Assembly: GCA_964570895.1 (NCBI GenBank)
Contig: CAZMZD010000008.1
Coordinates: 1 to 60,288 of the forward strand
Length of the DNA stretch: 60,288 nucleotides
Source of the DNA: RGIG1918 sp964570895
Lineage (GTDB): Bacteria > Cyanobacteriota > Vampirovibrionia > Gastranaerophilales > Gastranaerophilaceae
Direction of reading: 5' to 3'
The position numbers were made by a program, and so were the translations under genes. This document shows positions 1 to 7,588 of the stretch, piece after piece. Positions within the stretch are counted from its first letter, which is position 1, and every line of letters starts with the position of its first letter. A model generated the notes under the pieces. It made no database searches. It had not been told where the DNA came from and worked only from the letters and a program-made list of their open reading frames with translations.

Positions 1-179
1 GCGAAGGTTTAACAGAGCTTGAGCGCGAAATGGCACTCATTGACTTTGACGAAGCACTCAACTTCTACCGCGGTAACTCTATGATTAATATTATTGGCGA
101 AGCACTTGGAATAACTCCGGAACAGCTTGATAAGTTCTTTGAAAGCGGGAATTATGAGGAGCTTGGGGGTAGGGGTTAA
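1..179 (+). CDS. C-terminal fragment of an unidentified protein
   Basis: The window opens inside an open frame (codons from base 3) that stops at TAA 177-179 and gives 58 residues. The visible part is acidic and helical, with a stretch reading MINIIGEALGITPEQLDKFF near the end. I do not recognise the family. The toxin-antitoxin pair and the DUF1353 gene nearby suggest a phage-derived or accessory region, so it may be a phage gene, but this is only context. The 5' part lies outside the window. Confidence 0.5.
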   Translation, partial: EGLTELEREMALIDFDEALNFYRGNSMINIIGEALGITPEQLDKFFESGNYEELGGRG

Positions 180-186
180 TTAGCCC

Positions 187-465
187 CTACATAAACTTCT
201 TTTCATCATTGTCCATGGCTTGTTTAAGGGTGGATTTTAAGTAAGTTTGATATGGCATACCTAATTTTTCAGCAATACGTTTTGCACGTTTAATCTCAAA
301 TTCAGACCAACGAAAATTTACATTAGCGGTTTGTTTTCTTTCTTTAATGTCAAGTTCTGCTTGTTCTGTAAATTCAAGAATTTTCTTTTCTTCGTCCGTA
401 GTTGGGAAATAATCAGAAATTTCTGCAATTCCAATCGCTGGGATATTTTCAGTTTTTTTAGTCAT
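187..465 (-). CDS. CopG/ribbon-helix-helix type antitoxin
   Basis: A 92-residue protein whose second half looks like a ribbon-helix-helix DNA-binding unit: a short strand (ANVNFRW, residues 47-53) followed by two helices (about 54-84) separated by GMPYQTY. This layout matches the CopG-type antitoxins of type II systems. It has a clear Shine-Dalgarno AAGGAG six bases before ATG 465, and its start overlaps the end of the upstream 97-residue gene by 8 bases, so the two are translated as a pair. It probably neutralises that partner and binds the promoter at 758-786. Family-level recognition is good; pairing is inference. Confidence 0.65.
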   Translation of the reverse strand: MTKKTENIPAIGIAEISDYFPTTDEEKKILEFTEQAELDIKERKQTANVNFRWSEFEIKRAKRIAEKLGMPYQTYLKSTLKQAMDNDEKKFM

Positions 466-751
466 ATAAAGCTCCTTGATAAAATGCTGTAATTAATAAT
501 ATGTCTTGTTCTTTTAAATAAGTGTAGTACACCGTGATATCTAGTTTTTCACTATACAATTCATAACGATTATATTGCTCGTTATACTCTTCTGTTGTTT
601 TTGTGAAAAATGCGGTTATGGCTTGTTGCGGGGTAATTAAATGCCTTATATACATATGGTATTCATACTCATTTGTTAACGGGTTTAAATCCATCTTTAC
701 AACAAATTTTTTACCCCTGATTTTAAATACCTTGTATTTATGCTTTTCCAT
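458..751 (-). CDS. Putative toxin partner of the RHH antitoxin
   Basis: A 97-residue basic/aromatic protein starting at ATG 751 (an in-frame GTG at 778 lies inside the promoter and is unlikely). It precedes and overlaps the ribbon-helix-helix gene, the toxin-first order seen in BrnT/BrnA-like systems. I can see no decisive catalytic motif; the pattern of a short beta-rich protein with a conserved-looking IRHLITPQQAITAFF segment is loosely like BrnT/DUF4258 folds. The predicted transcription start falls on or next to its ATG and no Shine-Dalgarno is present, so its mRNA may be leaderless. Toxin function is inferred from context. Confidence 0.5.
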   Translation of the reverse strand: MEKHKYKVFKIRGKKFVVKMDLNPLTNEYEYHMYIRHLITPQQAITAFFTKTTEEYNEQYNRYELYSEKLDITVYYTYLKEQDILLITAFYQGALYD

Positions 752-757
752 ATTTAT

Positions 758-786
758 ATTATAGCCATAAGTCAACACAATGTCAA
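758..786 (-). promoter_or_regulatory. Perfect consensus sigma-70 promoter of the toxin-antitoxin pair
   Basis: On the minus strand TTGACA (786-781), a 17-base spacer (780-764) and TATAAT (763-758) form an exact consensus promoter. The expected start, 6-7 bases past the -10 box, is 751-752, the A of the toxin ATG. Confidence 0.75.
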
Positions 787-822
787 TACATATAATAATA
801 AAAATAAGAAAGTTGAGGAAAA

Positions 823-1263
823 ATGATATTCAGCAAAAGTGAAATTAAAATAAGCACAGACACTGTACCTTTTGTTTGTGCGAGGGTAACTCTTCCAACA
901 CACACAAAAGAAGAGAAAAAAGAGATTGCAAAAAAGCCATATTTAAACAAAAGGAACATAACTTTTACCATCGTGACAGAGGGCGAAGAATACAAATTGT
1001 TTTTCCCTGAAGGCTACACTTGGGACGGGGCAAGCATTCCTTTTGGTTTTAGGTGGATAATTGGCGCAAAAGGTAACCCGAAATTCCTTATTCCATCAAT
1101 GGTGCACGATAAAATGTGCGAGTGCCATTATTTAGTGGGGAATAATAGAAACCTTTCAAGCCGTATTTTTCGTGAACTTCTTATCGCGTGCGGCGCAAGT
1201 AAATTCAAAGCGCAAACAATGTACCTTGCGGTGGATAATTTTCAACGCACACAAAATTGGTAA
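823..1263 (+). CDS. DUF1353 family protein (phage-type)
   Basis: A 146-residue protein with the DUF1353 hallmarks: a beta-rich start, the motif TWDGASIPFGF around residue 66, then a conserved HD in MVHDKMCE (about 93-100) and a C-terminal helix ending in FQRTQNW. DUF1353 proteins are common in phage genomes and defective prophages; their biochemical function is not established. A GAGG Shine-Dalgarno lies about 7 bases before ATG 823. It is transcribed divergently from the toxin-antitoxin pair. The family call rests on the WDGASIP...HD signature. Confidence 0.75.
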   Translation: MIFSKSEIKISTDTVPFVCARVTLPTHTKEEKKEIAKKPYLNKRNITFTIVTEGEEYKLFFPEGYTWDGASIPFGFRWIIGAKGNPKFLIPSMVHDKMCECHYLVGNNRNLSSRIFRELLIACGASKFKAQTMYLAVDNFQRTQNW

Positions 1264-1374
1264 TTTATATAAGGCAAATTCATGCAAGATAATACAAATT
1301 AGCGCACACAGAAGAGGAAAAAATAATTTTAAAAAAGTATTAATAATTATAAAAAAATGTTGTATTATTAACCT

Positions 1375-2241
1375 ATGAGAAAAATAATTAACAAATACTT
1401 TTTTATTACATTAGGTGCAATTATAGTAGGGCTCACGATTGAGGGCTTTCTTGTTCCGAACAAAATTATTGACGGCGGGATATTAGGCATTTCGATTATG
1501 TCCGCATACCTTTCAGAAACCGTGCTTAAGCTCCCTATAAGCCTTGGTATTTTTACATTTGTGTTAAACTTCCCGTTTTTGGTTTTGGCGTTTAAGAGAA
1601 TGGGCGCAAGGTTCATCTGCTCTGCGCTTTATGCAGTCGGGATTATGTCTGTCACAATCTACGCCGCAGAACATATAGACGGTTTTTCAAAATTCACAAA
1701 TGCCCCAATTTTAGCAGCGCTTTTTGGCGGCATTTTTCTTGGTGCCGGCGTTGGGCTTGTTCTTAAAAACTTTGCCTGCCTTGATGGAACAGAAGTTCTA
1801 GCCATTATGCTGACCAAAAAAACCGGCTATTCCATTGGCGAGATAATAATGTTTATAAACATTTTCATCTTCATAATTGCAGGTTTTGTATATAGCCCAG
1901 ACCACGCAATGTATTCAATTCTTGCATATTATTTTGCATACAAAACAATGGACGCAGTGATTGAAGGGCTGAACGAATCAAGAGCAGTTTGGGTAATATC
2001 CGGCATGTATCGCGAAATTGGGGATAAAATCATAAAAGAATTTGACACTTCTGTCACATACATTCCGGCGTTTGGCGGTTATTCAAACAAAGAAAAAATG
2101 ATTTTATACTGCATAACCTCAAGAATTGAAATTGGCAAATTAAAAGAATTAATTAAAGAAAAAGACCCATCGGCTTTTATTTCTGTCGAAAACGTGCACG
2201 AAGTTGAAGGCGTAAGAGTTAAAAAGAAAAAGCATATTTAA
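1375..2241 (+). CDS. YitT family membrane protein (DUF161 + DUF2179)
   Basis: A 288-residue integral membrane protein. Hydrophobic segments run from residue 9 to about 190 (five or six helices) with the YitT signatures GFLVPNKIIDGGILGIS near the start and an ACLDGTEVLA segment in the middle; the soluble tail (about 200-288) corresponds to DUF2179. The family is widespread and its substrate is unknown. The gene stands alone, with about 110 bases of AT-rich DNA before it. Length and both domains are normal. ATG 1375 is the only sensible start, though a Shine-Dalgarno is not obvious. Confidence 0.85.
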   Translation: MRKIINKYFFITLGAIIVGLTIEGFLVPNKIIDGGILGISIMSAYLSETVLKLPISLGIFTFVLNFPFLVLAFKRMGARFICSALYAVGIMSVTIYAAEHIDGFSKFTNAPILAALFGGIFLGAGVGLVLKNFACLDGTEVLAIMLTKKTGYSIGEIIMFINIFIFIIAGFVYSPDHAMYSILAYYFAYKTMDAVIEGLNESRAVWVISGMYREIGDKIIKEFDTSVTYIPAFGGYSNKEKMILYCITSRIEIGKLKELIKEKDPSAFISVENVHEVEGVRVKKKKHI

Positions 2242-2454
2242 GCCACATTTGCCAATTTGCAAATTTCTCTGCAAGTTGTAATTCGGGATAATAAAACAAG
2301 TATATCAATTTTTCAAAATTTTTATCACAAAACAGCGGATTTCGTACAGCCTGTAGGTTAAGCGCCTGCTCGACAAACTAAAATAAATATTGTCATCCTG
2401 AATTTATTTCAGGATCTTATTAATCATGAGGCGCAATGAACAATTTTTGCGTTA
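2242..2454. repeat. Intergenic patch of dispersed repeat fragments
   Basis: No gene is visible. Three repeat families found elsewhere in the window occur here: a TTTTTCAAAATTTTTATC...ACAGCGGATTT element at 2309-2343 (also 31494-31528, and its first 17 bases at 60245), a CAGCCTGTAGGTT fragment at 2348-2360 (compare 29181 and 31449), and a 25-base imperfect palindrome at 2392-2416 that is the exact reverse complement of 29104-29128. Confidence 0.7.
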
Positions 2455-2489
2455 ACAAAAAAATCGGGAAACCATTTAGATTTCCCGAT
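2455..2489 (-). terminator. Intrinsic terminator of the TolC-fusion gene
   Basis: On the minus strand a perfect 9-bp stem (ATCGGGAAA / TTTCCCGAT, arms 2481-2489 and 2463-2471) is followed by a run of T. It lies about 36 bases after the stop codon at 2525. Confidence 0.85.
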
Positions 2490-2524
2490 AATTTTATTTT
2501 TGCATTTTCCCTTTATAAGAAACC

Positions 2525-4954
2525 TTATAATAGCGGGAAGTCTGCATGAGGCGTAATTTCATCTTTAATTTTTTGGATAAATTCTCTTGCCTCGTCAGGT
2601 GCCACGTTCCAATCGATAGCACAAATTCCTCTTTGAACCCAAATAAGTTCTTTAAAGAATACATATTGAGAGTTCATAGCGTTGATTTTTGAATCAAAGT
2701 AGATATTTTGCGCGTCTATGATTTGAGTGATAGGCACTTGACCTCTTAAGTATTTAGCTTTAACTTCTTTGTAGTTTTCGCCGGCTGCAAAGCTTGCTTT
2801 GTAGTTTTTCTCAATACAGAAGTATGCTGAAACTGCCTTGTTAATTACGTCGCGGATATGTCTTTCAATTTCTGTTCTAACTTCTGTATCGTACAATGCA
2901 AGTTCTTCTCTTTCTGCATTAATACGAGCAATTTCTGCAATTTTCGTACCGCCTTCGATTGGCTTCCATTGTGCAAACACGCCAAGTCTAAAGTTTGTAG
3001 CTTTAGGATTATTCAAAACTTGGTTTAATGGAACATAACCAAGAGCTGTGCTGATTGGAAGTGCCGGAATTTCGCTTGCAAATTCTCTATTCATAAGAGA
3101 TGTGTATTCTAAAGATAAAACTGCGTCAGGAAGAACGAATTTTTGGTAATACATTCCTCTTTCAAGCCCTTTCATCTTCATCGCTAATTTTAACTTAGCA
3201 AGCTCAGGCGAAACCCTATACGCTTCATCAATAAGCATTTGAGTAAACTTTTCCAAAGATTCAGGATAAGTTACATAATCAACAATATGTAAATCCCTTG
3301 TGTAAAAAGCAGGGTTTGAAGTTGTCAAAGGTTCAAGAACAAACTCTCTTTTTTGGTCTTTGTGCAAGATTTTATTAATTGCAAGCATTAAGTTATCGAG
3401 CTCTGCGTTCATTTCAAGCAAGTTTTGTTCTCTTCTGTTAAGCTCAGCCGCCCAGCGTAATGCTTCTTCTGCGCCACATTCGCCAAGCTGTTCACGAACA
3501 CGCGCAATCGCAAGGTTTTCTCTTGATTCTTTAACGTATTCTTTTTGAACGGTTATCATATTGTTAAGCATTAAAGTTTCAATATATAACAAGCCAACTT
3601 GAAGCCCCATTTCTTGTTCTTGCAAGAATGCTTCTTCTTTAGCGAAGTTTAATTGTTTCTTTTTGAGCAAAATGTTTGTAACAAGCGCAGGTGAGTATAT
3701 CACTTGGTCCATGCCAATTTTAAACACGCCTGTTTTTTCAGGGTAAGACAATTTAACTGATTCTGCGTAATCATGGTCATATTGTTGATAACCAAGAGTG
3801 ATTGAAAGCGTTGGCAAATATTTTAACACTGCAGAAACTGCCGATCTTCTTGCCGCTTTTACTAGTGCATATTTACGTTTAATGTCTAAGTTGTCATTTC
3901 TAACATCATTAAACACTGTGCTCAAAGTTAACATTTCAGGTTTTTTAGAAGAAACCATTTCAGCTTGAGTTGCCACCCTTAAAGGCACTTGCCAGCCAAT
4001 AGTGTCTGCCGTGTCTTTATTGATGTGGAAAACTTGGTCTTCATAGAATTGAACTTTTTGCGGTTTTGTTTTGTGTCCTGCAAGAACTCCGCGAACGTTA
4101 ACAGAAGTTGTTTCTGCTAATTTTCTGTCTAAGTCCAAAGAACTTGTGCCAAGCAAAACGCCAAGTTCAACATCTTCTTCCCCAAGAGTTGAGAAAGATG
4201 GAATATGCTGCGCGTTCACGGCGCTAATAATTTGTTTTCTTTGGTCTGTTGTTAAGTTAAACATAGGCGTGAACACAACTGCGTCAAATTCGCCTGATGT
4301 AACTTTTGAAATAACACTATCGACATTTTTAGATGAAACCGGAACAGGCGCAGCGTTTATGCCTTCAAGCTTTTCTTTAGCAAGCTTCATCCAATCATCA
4401 TAAGATTTTGTTTTGTAATAACCTTCGTTAATAAGAACTGCAACCTTGTTTGAATTAAAGAATTTGTGGAAAGTTTTAATCCCTTTAACTGATTGTTGAA
4501 CAGGGTTAAAGAAGTCATCTCCAAAATCTCTTAAACCGTATTGGTCAATAGTCACAACCATTTTTTTCTTGTTATTCGTATTGTTTAAATACTTTGTTGA
4601 AAGATAGCCAAGAGAAACTACCATATTTACATCTGAAGCGAGTGCTTTATCTGAAGCAATTTTCACGCTTTCTTTTGTCCAATCGCCAACATAAACATTG
4701 CTTGAATTGAATACAGGTTTGTAATCAGGAGCAATAAGTTTTGTAATTGCATTTTTAAAATGAGTCAAAACCACAGCGTTTTTGTCAGAAGGACCATCAA
4801 ACACAAATGCGTATTTGATTGTTGAAGCATTAGGTGAATACTTAATGCTCTTTAAGTCATCTGCTTTAACTTTACCAAGCACAGTGCTTGCCATTGCAGC
4901 CGGTTGAGCAATGAAAAATAAAGCGAGCAAGATAGCCGTAATTGTTTTTTTCAT
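2525..4954 (-). CDS. TolC-family outer-membrane channel fused to a periplasmic-binding domain
   Basis: An 809-residue exported protein. Residues 1-23 are a signal peptide (basic start, hydrophobic core, ...AMAS). Residues about 40-330 resemble ABC_sub_bind (PF04392) periplasmic-binding proteins, ending in the typical INKDTADTIGWQVP segment. Residues about 340-805 are an outer-membrane efflux protein of the TolC type: long helical hairpins, repeated twice, with strand-forming stretches. ATG 4954 is chosen because GGAG lies six bases before it; the frame also opens at a TTG 12 bases upstream. TolC proteins form the outer-membrane duct of type I secretion and multidrug pumps. The fused binding domain is odd: it could sense or recruit a ligand. 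The divergent TetR gene probably controls it. No inner-membrane pump or adaptor gene is adjacent. Confidence 0.8.
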   Translation of the reverse strand: MKKTITAILLALFFIAQPAAMASTVLGKVKADDLKSIKYSPNASTIKYAFVFDGPSDKNAVVLTHFKNAITKLIAPDYKPVFNSSNVYVGDWTKESVKIASDKALASDVNMVVSLGYLSTKYLNNTNNKKKMVVTIDQYGLRDFGDDFFNPVQQSVKGIKTFHKFFNSNKVAVLINEGYYKTKSYDDWMKLAKEKLEGINAAPVPVSSKNVDSVISKVTSGEFDAVVFTPMFNLTTDQRKQIISAVNAQHIPSFSTLGEEDVELGVLLGTSSLDLDRKLAETTSVNVRGVLAGHKTKPQKVQFYEDQVFHINKDTADTIGWQVPLRVATQAEMVSSKKPEMLTLSTVFNDVRNDNLDIKRKYALVKAARRSAVSAVLKYLPTLSITLGYQQYDHDYAESVKLSYPEKTGVFKIGMDQVIYSPALVTNILLKKKQLNFAKEEAFLQEQEMGLQVGLLYIETLMLNNMITVQKEYVKESRENLAIARVREQLGECGAEEALRWAAELNRREQNLLEMNAELDNLMLAINKILHKDQKREFVLEPLTTSNPAFYTRDLHIVDYVTYPESLEKFTQMLIDEAYRVSPELAKLKLAMKMKGLERGMYYQKFVLPDAVLSLEYTSLMNREFASEIPALPISTALGYVPLNQVLNNPKATNFRLGVFAQWKPIEGGTKIAEIARINAEREELALYDTEVRTEIERHIRDVINKAVSAYFCIEKNYKASFAAGENYKEVKAKYLRGQVPITQIIDAQNIYFDSKINAMNSQYVFFKELIWVQRGICAIDWNVAPDEAREFIQKIKDEITPHADFPLL

Positions 4955-5078
4955 GATTAACTCCAACTTTGTGTCTTTAAATCTAATACCCTAAAGTTAT
5001 TATAAACATATAAATATGCAAGAATATTAAAAGTGTGAAGTGGTTGAACTCGCCTCATAGCTTGATTTTTTAAAAAAT

Positions 5079-5093
5079 TTGTCAATTGGTCAA
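5079..5093. promoter_or_regulatory. Candidate TetR operator
   Basis: A partial dyad TTGTCAATTGGTCAA (10 of 15 positions symmetric) lies between the divergent TolC-fusion and TetR genes, 12 bases before the first possible TetR start. Position and symmetry suit a TetR-family operator; there is no direct proof. Confidence 0.3.
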
Positions 5094-5104
5094 GTGATTA
5101 AATA

Positions 5105-5800
5105 GTGTACAAAAAAACTTTTTATTGCTATTATTTGCAAGTGGCAAACGAAGTTAAAAAATCCGAAATAACTAAGAAAAAAATAATGCAATCCGCAATC
5201 AGGCTCTTTGCTCAAAAAGACTTTGCCTCCGTCGGCACGCGCGAAATTGCAAACGACGCAGGGGTCAATTTAAGCCTTATTTCTTACTATTTTTCATCAA
5301 AAGAAAATTTATATACAACAATAATTAACTATATAATTGATCTCGGGCTTGAATACTTAGACGACGTAATTAAAGTTGCAAACAATATTAATTACATGTC
5401 GCAAGAAGAAAAAATCCAAGCCTATATTAATATATATATTAAATACATTGATTTTGTTTATTCTGAAAAAATTTCCGATAATTTCGTGTTGTTAATGATT
5501 AAAGAACAAGCAATCACGGGGTCTGAATTTGGTCAAATATACAGAAAGAAAAGTATGGTTCTGTATAGCGCCCTTGCAAAAATTTTAGCTTCAATTCTTA
5601 ATAAAAAACCGACAGACCCAAAAGTAACTTTTGAAATATGTAAAACTATGGGTGAAATCATCTCGTTCAAATTCTTAAAAAGAATTGTATTTCAAGGGCT
5701 TGAAAGGCAACAATATACAAAAAGCGATATAGAACTTATAAAAGAAATGCTATACAGTCAAATCGAACTGTCAATAAAAAATATTACAGGCAAAAACTAG
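5105..5800 (+). CDS. TetR family transcriptional regulator
   Basis: Up to 231 residues. The N-terminal helix-turn-helix domain is clear (about residues 20-66): KIMQSAIRLFAQKDFASVGT, REIANDAGVNLSLISYYFSS, KENLYTTI, matching the TetR_N pattern. The C-terminal helical domain (about 80-231) would bind a ligand and dimerise; I cannot name its ligand. The frame opens at GTG 5105, but GTG 5141 would give the more usual TetR N-terminus, and neither has a clear Shine-Dalgarno. It is divergent from the TolC fusion, the usual layout of a local efflux repressor, with a candidate operator at 5079-5093. Function as the repressor of that channel is inference. Confidence 0.85.
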   Translation: MYKKTFYCYYLQVANEVKKSEITKKKIMQSAIRLFAQKDFASVGTREIANDAGVNLSLISYYFSSKENLYTTIINYIIDLGLEYLDDVIKVANNINYMSQEEKIQAYINIYIKYIDFVYSEKISDNFVLLMIKEQAITGSEFGQIYRKKSMVLYSALAKILASILNKKPTDPKVTFEICKTMGEIISFKFLKRIVFQGLERQQYTKSDIELIKEMLYSQIELSIKNITGKN

Positions 5801-5838
5801 GCTCCTGTGCGTTTTAAAAAATATTTTAATAAAAAATG

Positions 5839-5860
5839 AACAATTCGATTTTTTTCTCGT
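5839..5860 (+). promoter_or_regulatory. ECF-type promoter (AAC-N16-CGT) of the sigma-factor operon
   Basis: TGAAC with AAC at 5839-5841 and CGT at 5858-5860, separated by exactly 16 bases, matches the general ECF sigma pattern (for example TGAAAC-N16-CGT of Bacillus ECF factors). It lies about 30 bases before the first gene of the operon that encodes an ECF sigma factor, as expected for autoregulation. Confidence 0.5.
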
Positions 5861-5890
5861 TTAGGTAAGTGTAGCAAATGGAGAGCAAAT

Positions 5891-6181
5891 ATGAAAAAAT
5901 ATATTCTACCGGCAGCCTGCCTCGCACTCTTTCTTGCGCTTCAAGCACCAACAGAGGCAAAACCGAATGACCATCATGACATGCCAAAAGGAGAGCCAAG
6001 AATGGAAGCACCGCACAAACCGCCACATGATAGAGGGCCACATATACAAGTAAATTATAGGTACCACACTCCATGCCGCTCGCACCACAGATACGAATGC
6101 TATGAATGTTGCCACAGGCCACCGCACGGTCATCCGGACGGATTTTTCGGCGGCAGATTAGGTTTTACAATATTTCTATAA
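5891..6181 (+). CDS. Small secreted His/Cys-rich protein, probable metal binder
   Basis: A 96-residue protein with a signal peptide (residues 1-23, ...APTEA before KPND). The mature 73 residues contain 11 His and 4 Cys, in clusters such as DHHDM, SHHRYECYECCH and PPHGHPDG. Such composition suggests binding of soft or transition metals (Ni, Co, Zn, Cu) in the periplasm. GGAG lies seven bases before ATG 5891. It is the first gene of a four-gene unit with a membrane protein, an ECF sigma factor and a Spy/CnrX-like protein, 32 bases before the next gene. I know no named family for it; the metal role is inferred from composition and context. Confidence 0.65.
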   Translation: MKKYILPAACLALFLALQAPTEAKPNDHHDMPKGEPRMEAPHKPPHDRGPHIQVNYRYHTPCRSHHRYECYECCHRPPHGHPDGFFGGRLGFTIFL

Positions 6182-6213
6182 AAAGGTAATATAAAATAAA
6201 AAACAGGTAAAAA

Positions 6214-6450
6214 ATGGAAAACATCTCAGAAATTTTAAAAGAAGCAAAACCACTATACATTAAAAGAAAAAAAGAACGTGCAACCGCAAAATACATTTTA
6301 TGCGTTATGTTCACGGCATTTCTTGCAGGAAGTTTCACGCTTGGCGTAAATATGTATAACGAACAAGTTGCGCAAACAAATTATGAAACTTCAATCATTG
6401 AAGAGATGGGTTTACCTGTTGATGAGTATGGCTTGCTTGATTGGCAATAG
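6214..6450 (+). CDS. Single-pass membrane protein, candidate anti-sigma factor (CnrY-like)
   Basis: A 78-residue protein with a short basic N-terminal region (1-27), one transmembrane helix (about 28-48, YILCVMFTAFLAGSFTLGVN) and a 30-residue acidic tail that would face the periplasm. It sits directly before the ECF sigma gene; the sigma start codon follows its stop by only 8 bases, so translation is coupled. This size, topology and position resemble minimal anti-sigma factors such as CnrY (cytoplasmic peptide grips sigma, helix, periplasmic tail). I see no sequence motif that proves this; zinc-binding anti-sigma motifs are absent. Confidence 0.5.
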   Translation: MENISEILKEAKPLYIKRKKERATAKYILCVMFTAFLAGSFTLGVNMYNEQVAQTNYETSIIEEMGLPVDEYGLLDWQ

Positions 6451-6458
6451 GTGAGAAG

Positions 6459-6947
6459 TTGAAAACAATAATAGAAGAAAATAAATACAAAATAAAAACA
6501 ATAATTAAATATATGACGGGCAACCAAAATGAAGATATAGAACAAGAAATCTATATAAAAATTTGGAAAAACCTTGAAAAATATCAAGCAGGAACAAATT
6601 TTGGTGCATGGGTTAAAACGCTTGCATCAAACGTATGCAAAGATTTTCTAAAATCTAAAGCCCACAAGGCAGACACCTTAAAATCAGACGACGAACACGC
6701 ACTTGAAACCATAAAAGATAAAAACAACCCTCAAAAAATATTAGACTCAAAAATGAGGCAAAAAATAATTTTAAAAGCGGTAGACTCGCTTCCCAAAAAA
6801 ATGAAAGAAGTAGTTTACTTATACGAATTCGAAGAAAAAAGTTACACAGAAATTTCAAAAAAATTAAATATTCCGGAAGGAACAGTTAAATCAAGATTAA
6901 ATAACGCGCGAAAAATTCTTGCAAATGTACTAGAAAAAATATTATAA
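6459..6947 (+). CDS. ECF (sigma-70 family group 4) RNA polymerase sigma factor
   Basis: About 163 residues holding the two core ECF regions. Region 2: NQNEDIEQEIYIKIWKNLEK (the DxEQExxxKxW pattern that binds the core enzyme and the -10 element). Region 4: LPKKMKEVVYLYEFEEKSYT followed by EISKKLNIPEGTVKSRL, the helix-turn-helix that reads the -35 element. TTG 6459 is preferred because AGGTGAG lies just before it; TTG 6441, overlapping the previous gene, is the alternative. It lies between a candidate anti-sigma gene and a Spy/CnrX-like gene. Likely target: its own operon through the AAC-N16-CGT element at 5839-5860. Confidence 0.85.
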   Translation: MKTIIEENKYKIKTIIKYMTGNQNEDIEQEIYIKIWKNLEKYQAGTNFGAWVKTLASNVCKDFLKSKAHKADTLKSDDEHALETIKDKNNPQKILDSKMRQKIILKAVDSLPKKMKEVVYLYEFEEKSYTEISKKLNIPEGTVKSRLNNARKILANVLEKIL

Positions 6948-6957
6948 GGAGAAAAAT

Positions 6958-7533
6958 ATGAACAAAAAAATGTTAAGTTTAGCACTAGGTCTTATTATTA
7001 GCGGCGCTTGCGCAACAGCAACACTCGCTGCGGAAGACAATTTTAAACCTCAACCCCCGCATAAGCAACCGCCATGCGAAATGATGAAACCATGCCCCGA
7101 ACATGACAAAATGATGCACAAAAAAATGCAAGAAGACCAAAAGAAACTTGATGAAATTTTAAATTTGACAGCAGAACAAAAAGCGCAAATTGAAAAAAAT
7201 AAACAAGAGTCTAAAGCCAAAATGAAGCCTATTATGCAAAAAATGGCAAAGAAAAAATATGAACTTGAAAAAGTTATGATATCTGACGCAAGCAAAGAAG
7301 CAAAAGATAAAAAAATATTAAAAATTAAAAAAGAAATGCGCGAACTAAAAATTCAAGCAGATTCAATCAGAAAAGCTGATTTTGAAAACTTTAAATCAGT
7401 TCTTGATGACAACCAAAAAGCTGACTTCGAAAAATTTATAAAAGAAAAGAAAGCACAAAAGAAAGGCGATTTTCCAAAACCACCTAAAGGGCATAAACCA
7501 ATGCCGCTTCCGCTTCACGAAATTGAAAAATAG
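6958..7533 (+). CDS. Periplasmic Spy/CpxP/CnrX-like protein with LTxxQ motifs
   Basis: A 191-residue exported protein: signal peptide 1-24 (...ATLA before AEDN), then a His/Cys/Met cluster (PPHKQPPCEMMKPCPEHDKM, followed by MHKKM), then a long charged helical body. Two LTxxQ-like segments, LNLTAEQKAQIEK and VLDDNQKADFEKF, are the mark of the Spy/CpxP and Metal_resist (CnrX, ZraP) superfamily, whose members act as periplasmic chaperones or metal sensors. AAGGAG lies six bases before ATG. Last gene of the ECF operon (10-base gap). In CnrYXH the equivalent protein senses metal and releases the sigma factor; the same role here is inferred. Confidence 0.7.
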   Translation: MNKKMLSLALGLIISGACATATLAAEDNFKPQPPHKQPPCEMMKPCPEHDKMMHKKMQEDQKKLDEILNLTAEQKAQIEKNKQESKAKMKPIMQKMAKKKYELEKVMISDASKEAKDKKILKIKKEMRELKIQADSIRKADFENFKSVLDDNQKADFEKFIKEKKAQKKGDFPKPPKGHKPMPLPLHEIEK

Positions 7534-7544
7534 TCCAATCACAA

Positions 7545-7572
7545 ATGCCCTCAAGTTTGAGGGCATTTTTTT
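7545..7572 (+). terminator. Intrinsic terminator of the ECF operon
   Basis: ATGCCCTCAA/TTTGAGGGCAT stem (7545-7566) followed by seven T. It ends the 5891-7533 operon. Confidence 0.9.
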
Positions 7573-7588
7573 GTACATAAAATTTAAA

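Noticed and set aside
1..1263. A complete prophage
   Set aside because: Only a DUF1353 gene, a truncated gene and a toxin-antitoxin-like pair are visible; no integrase, capsid, terminase or att sites in the window.
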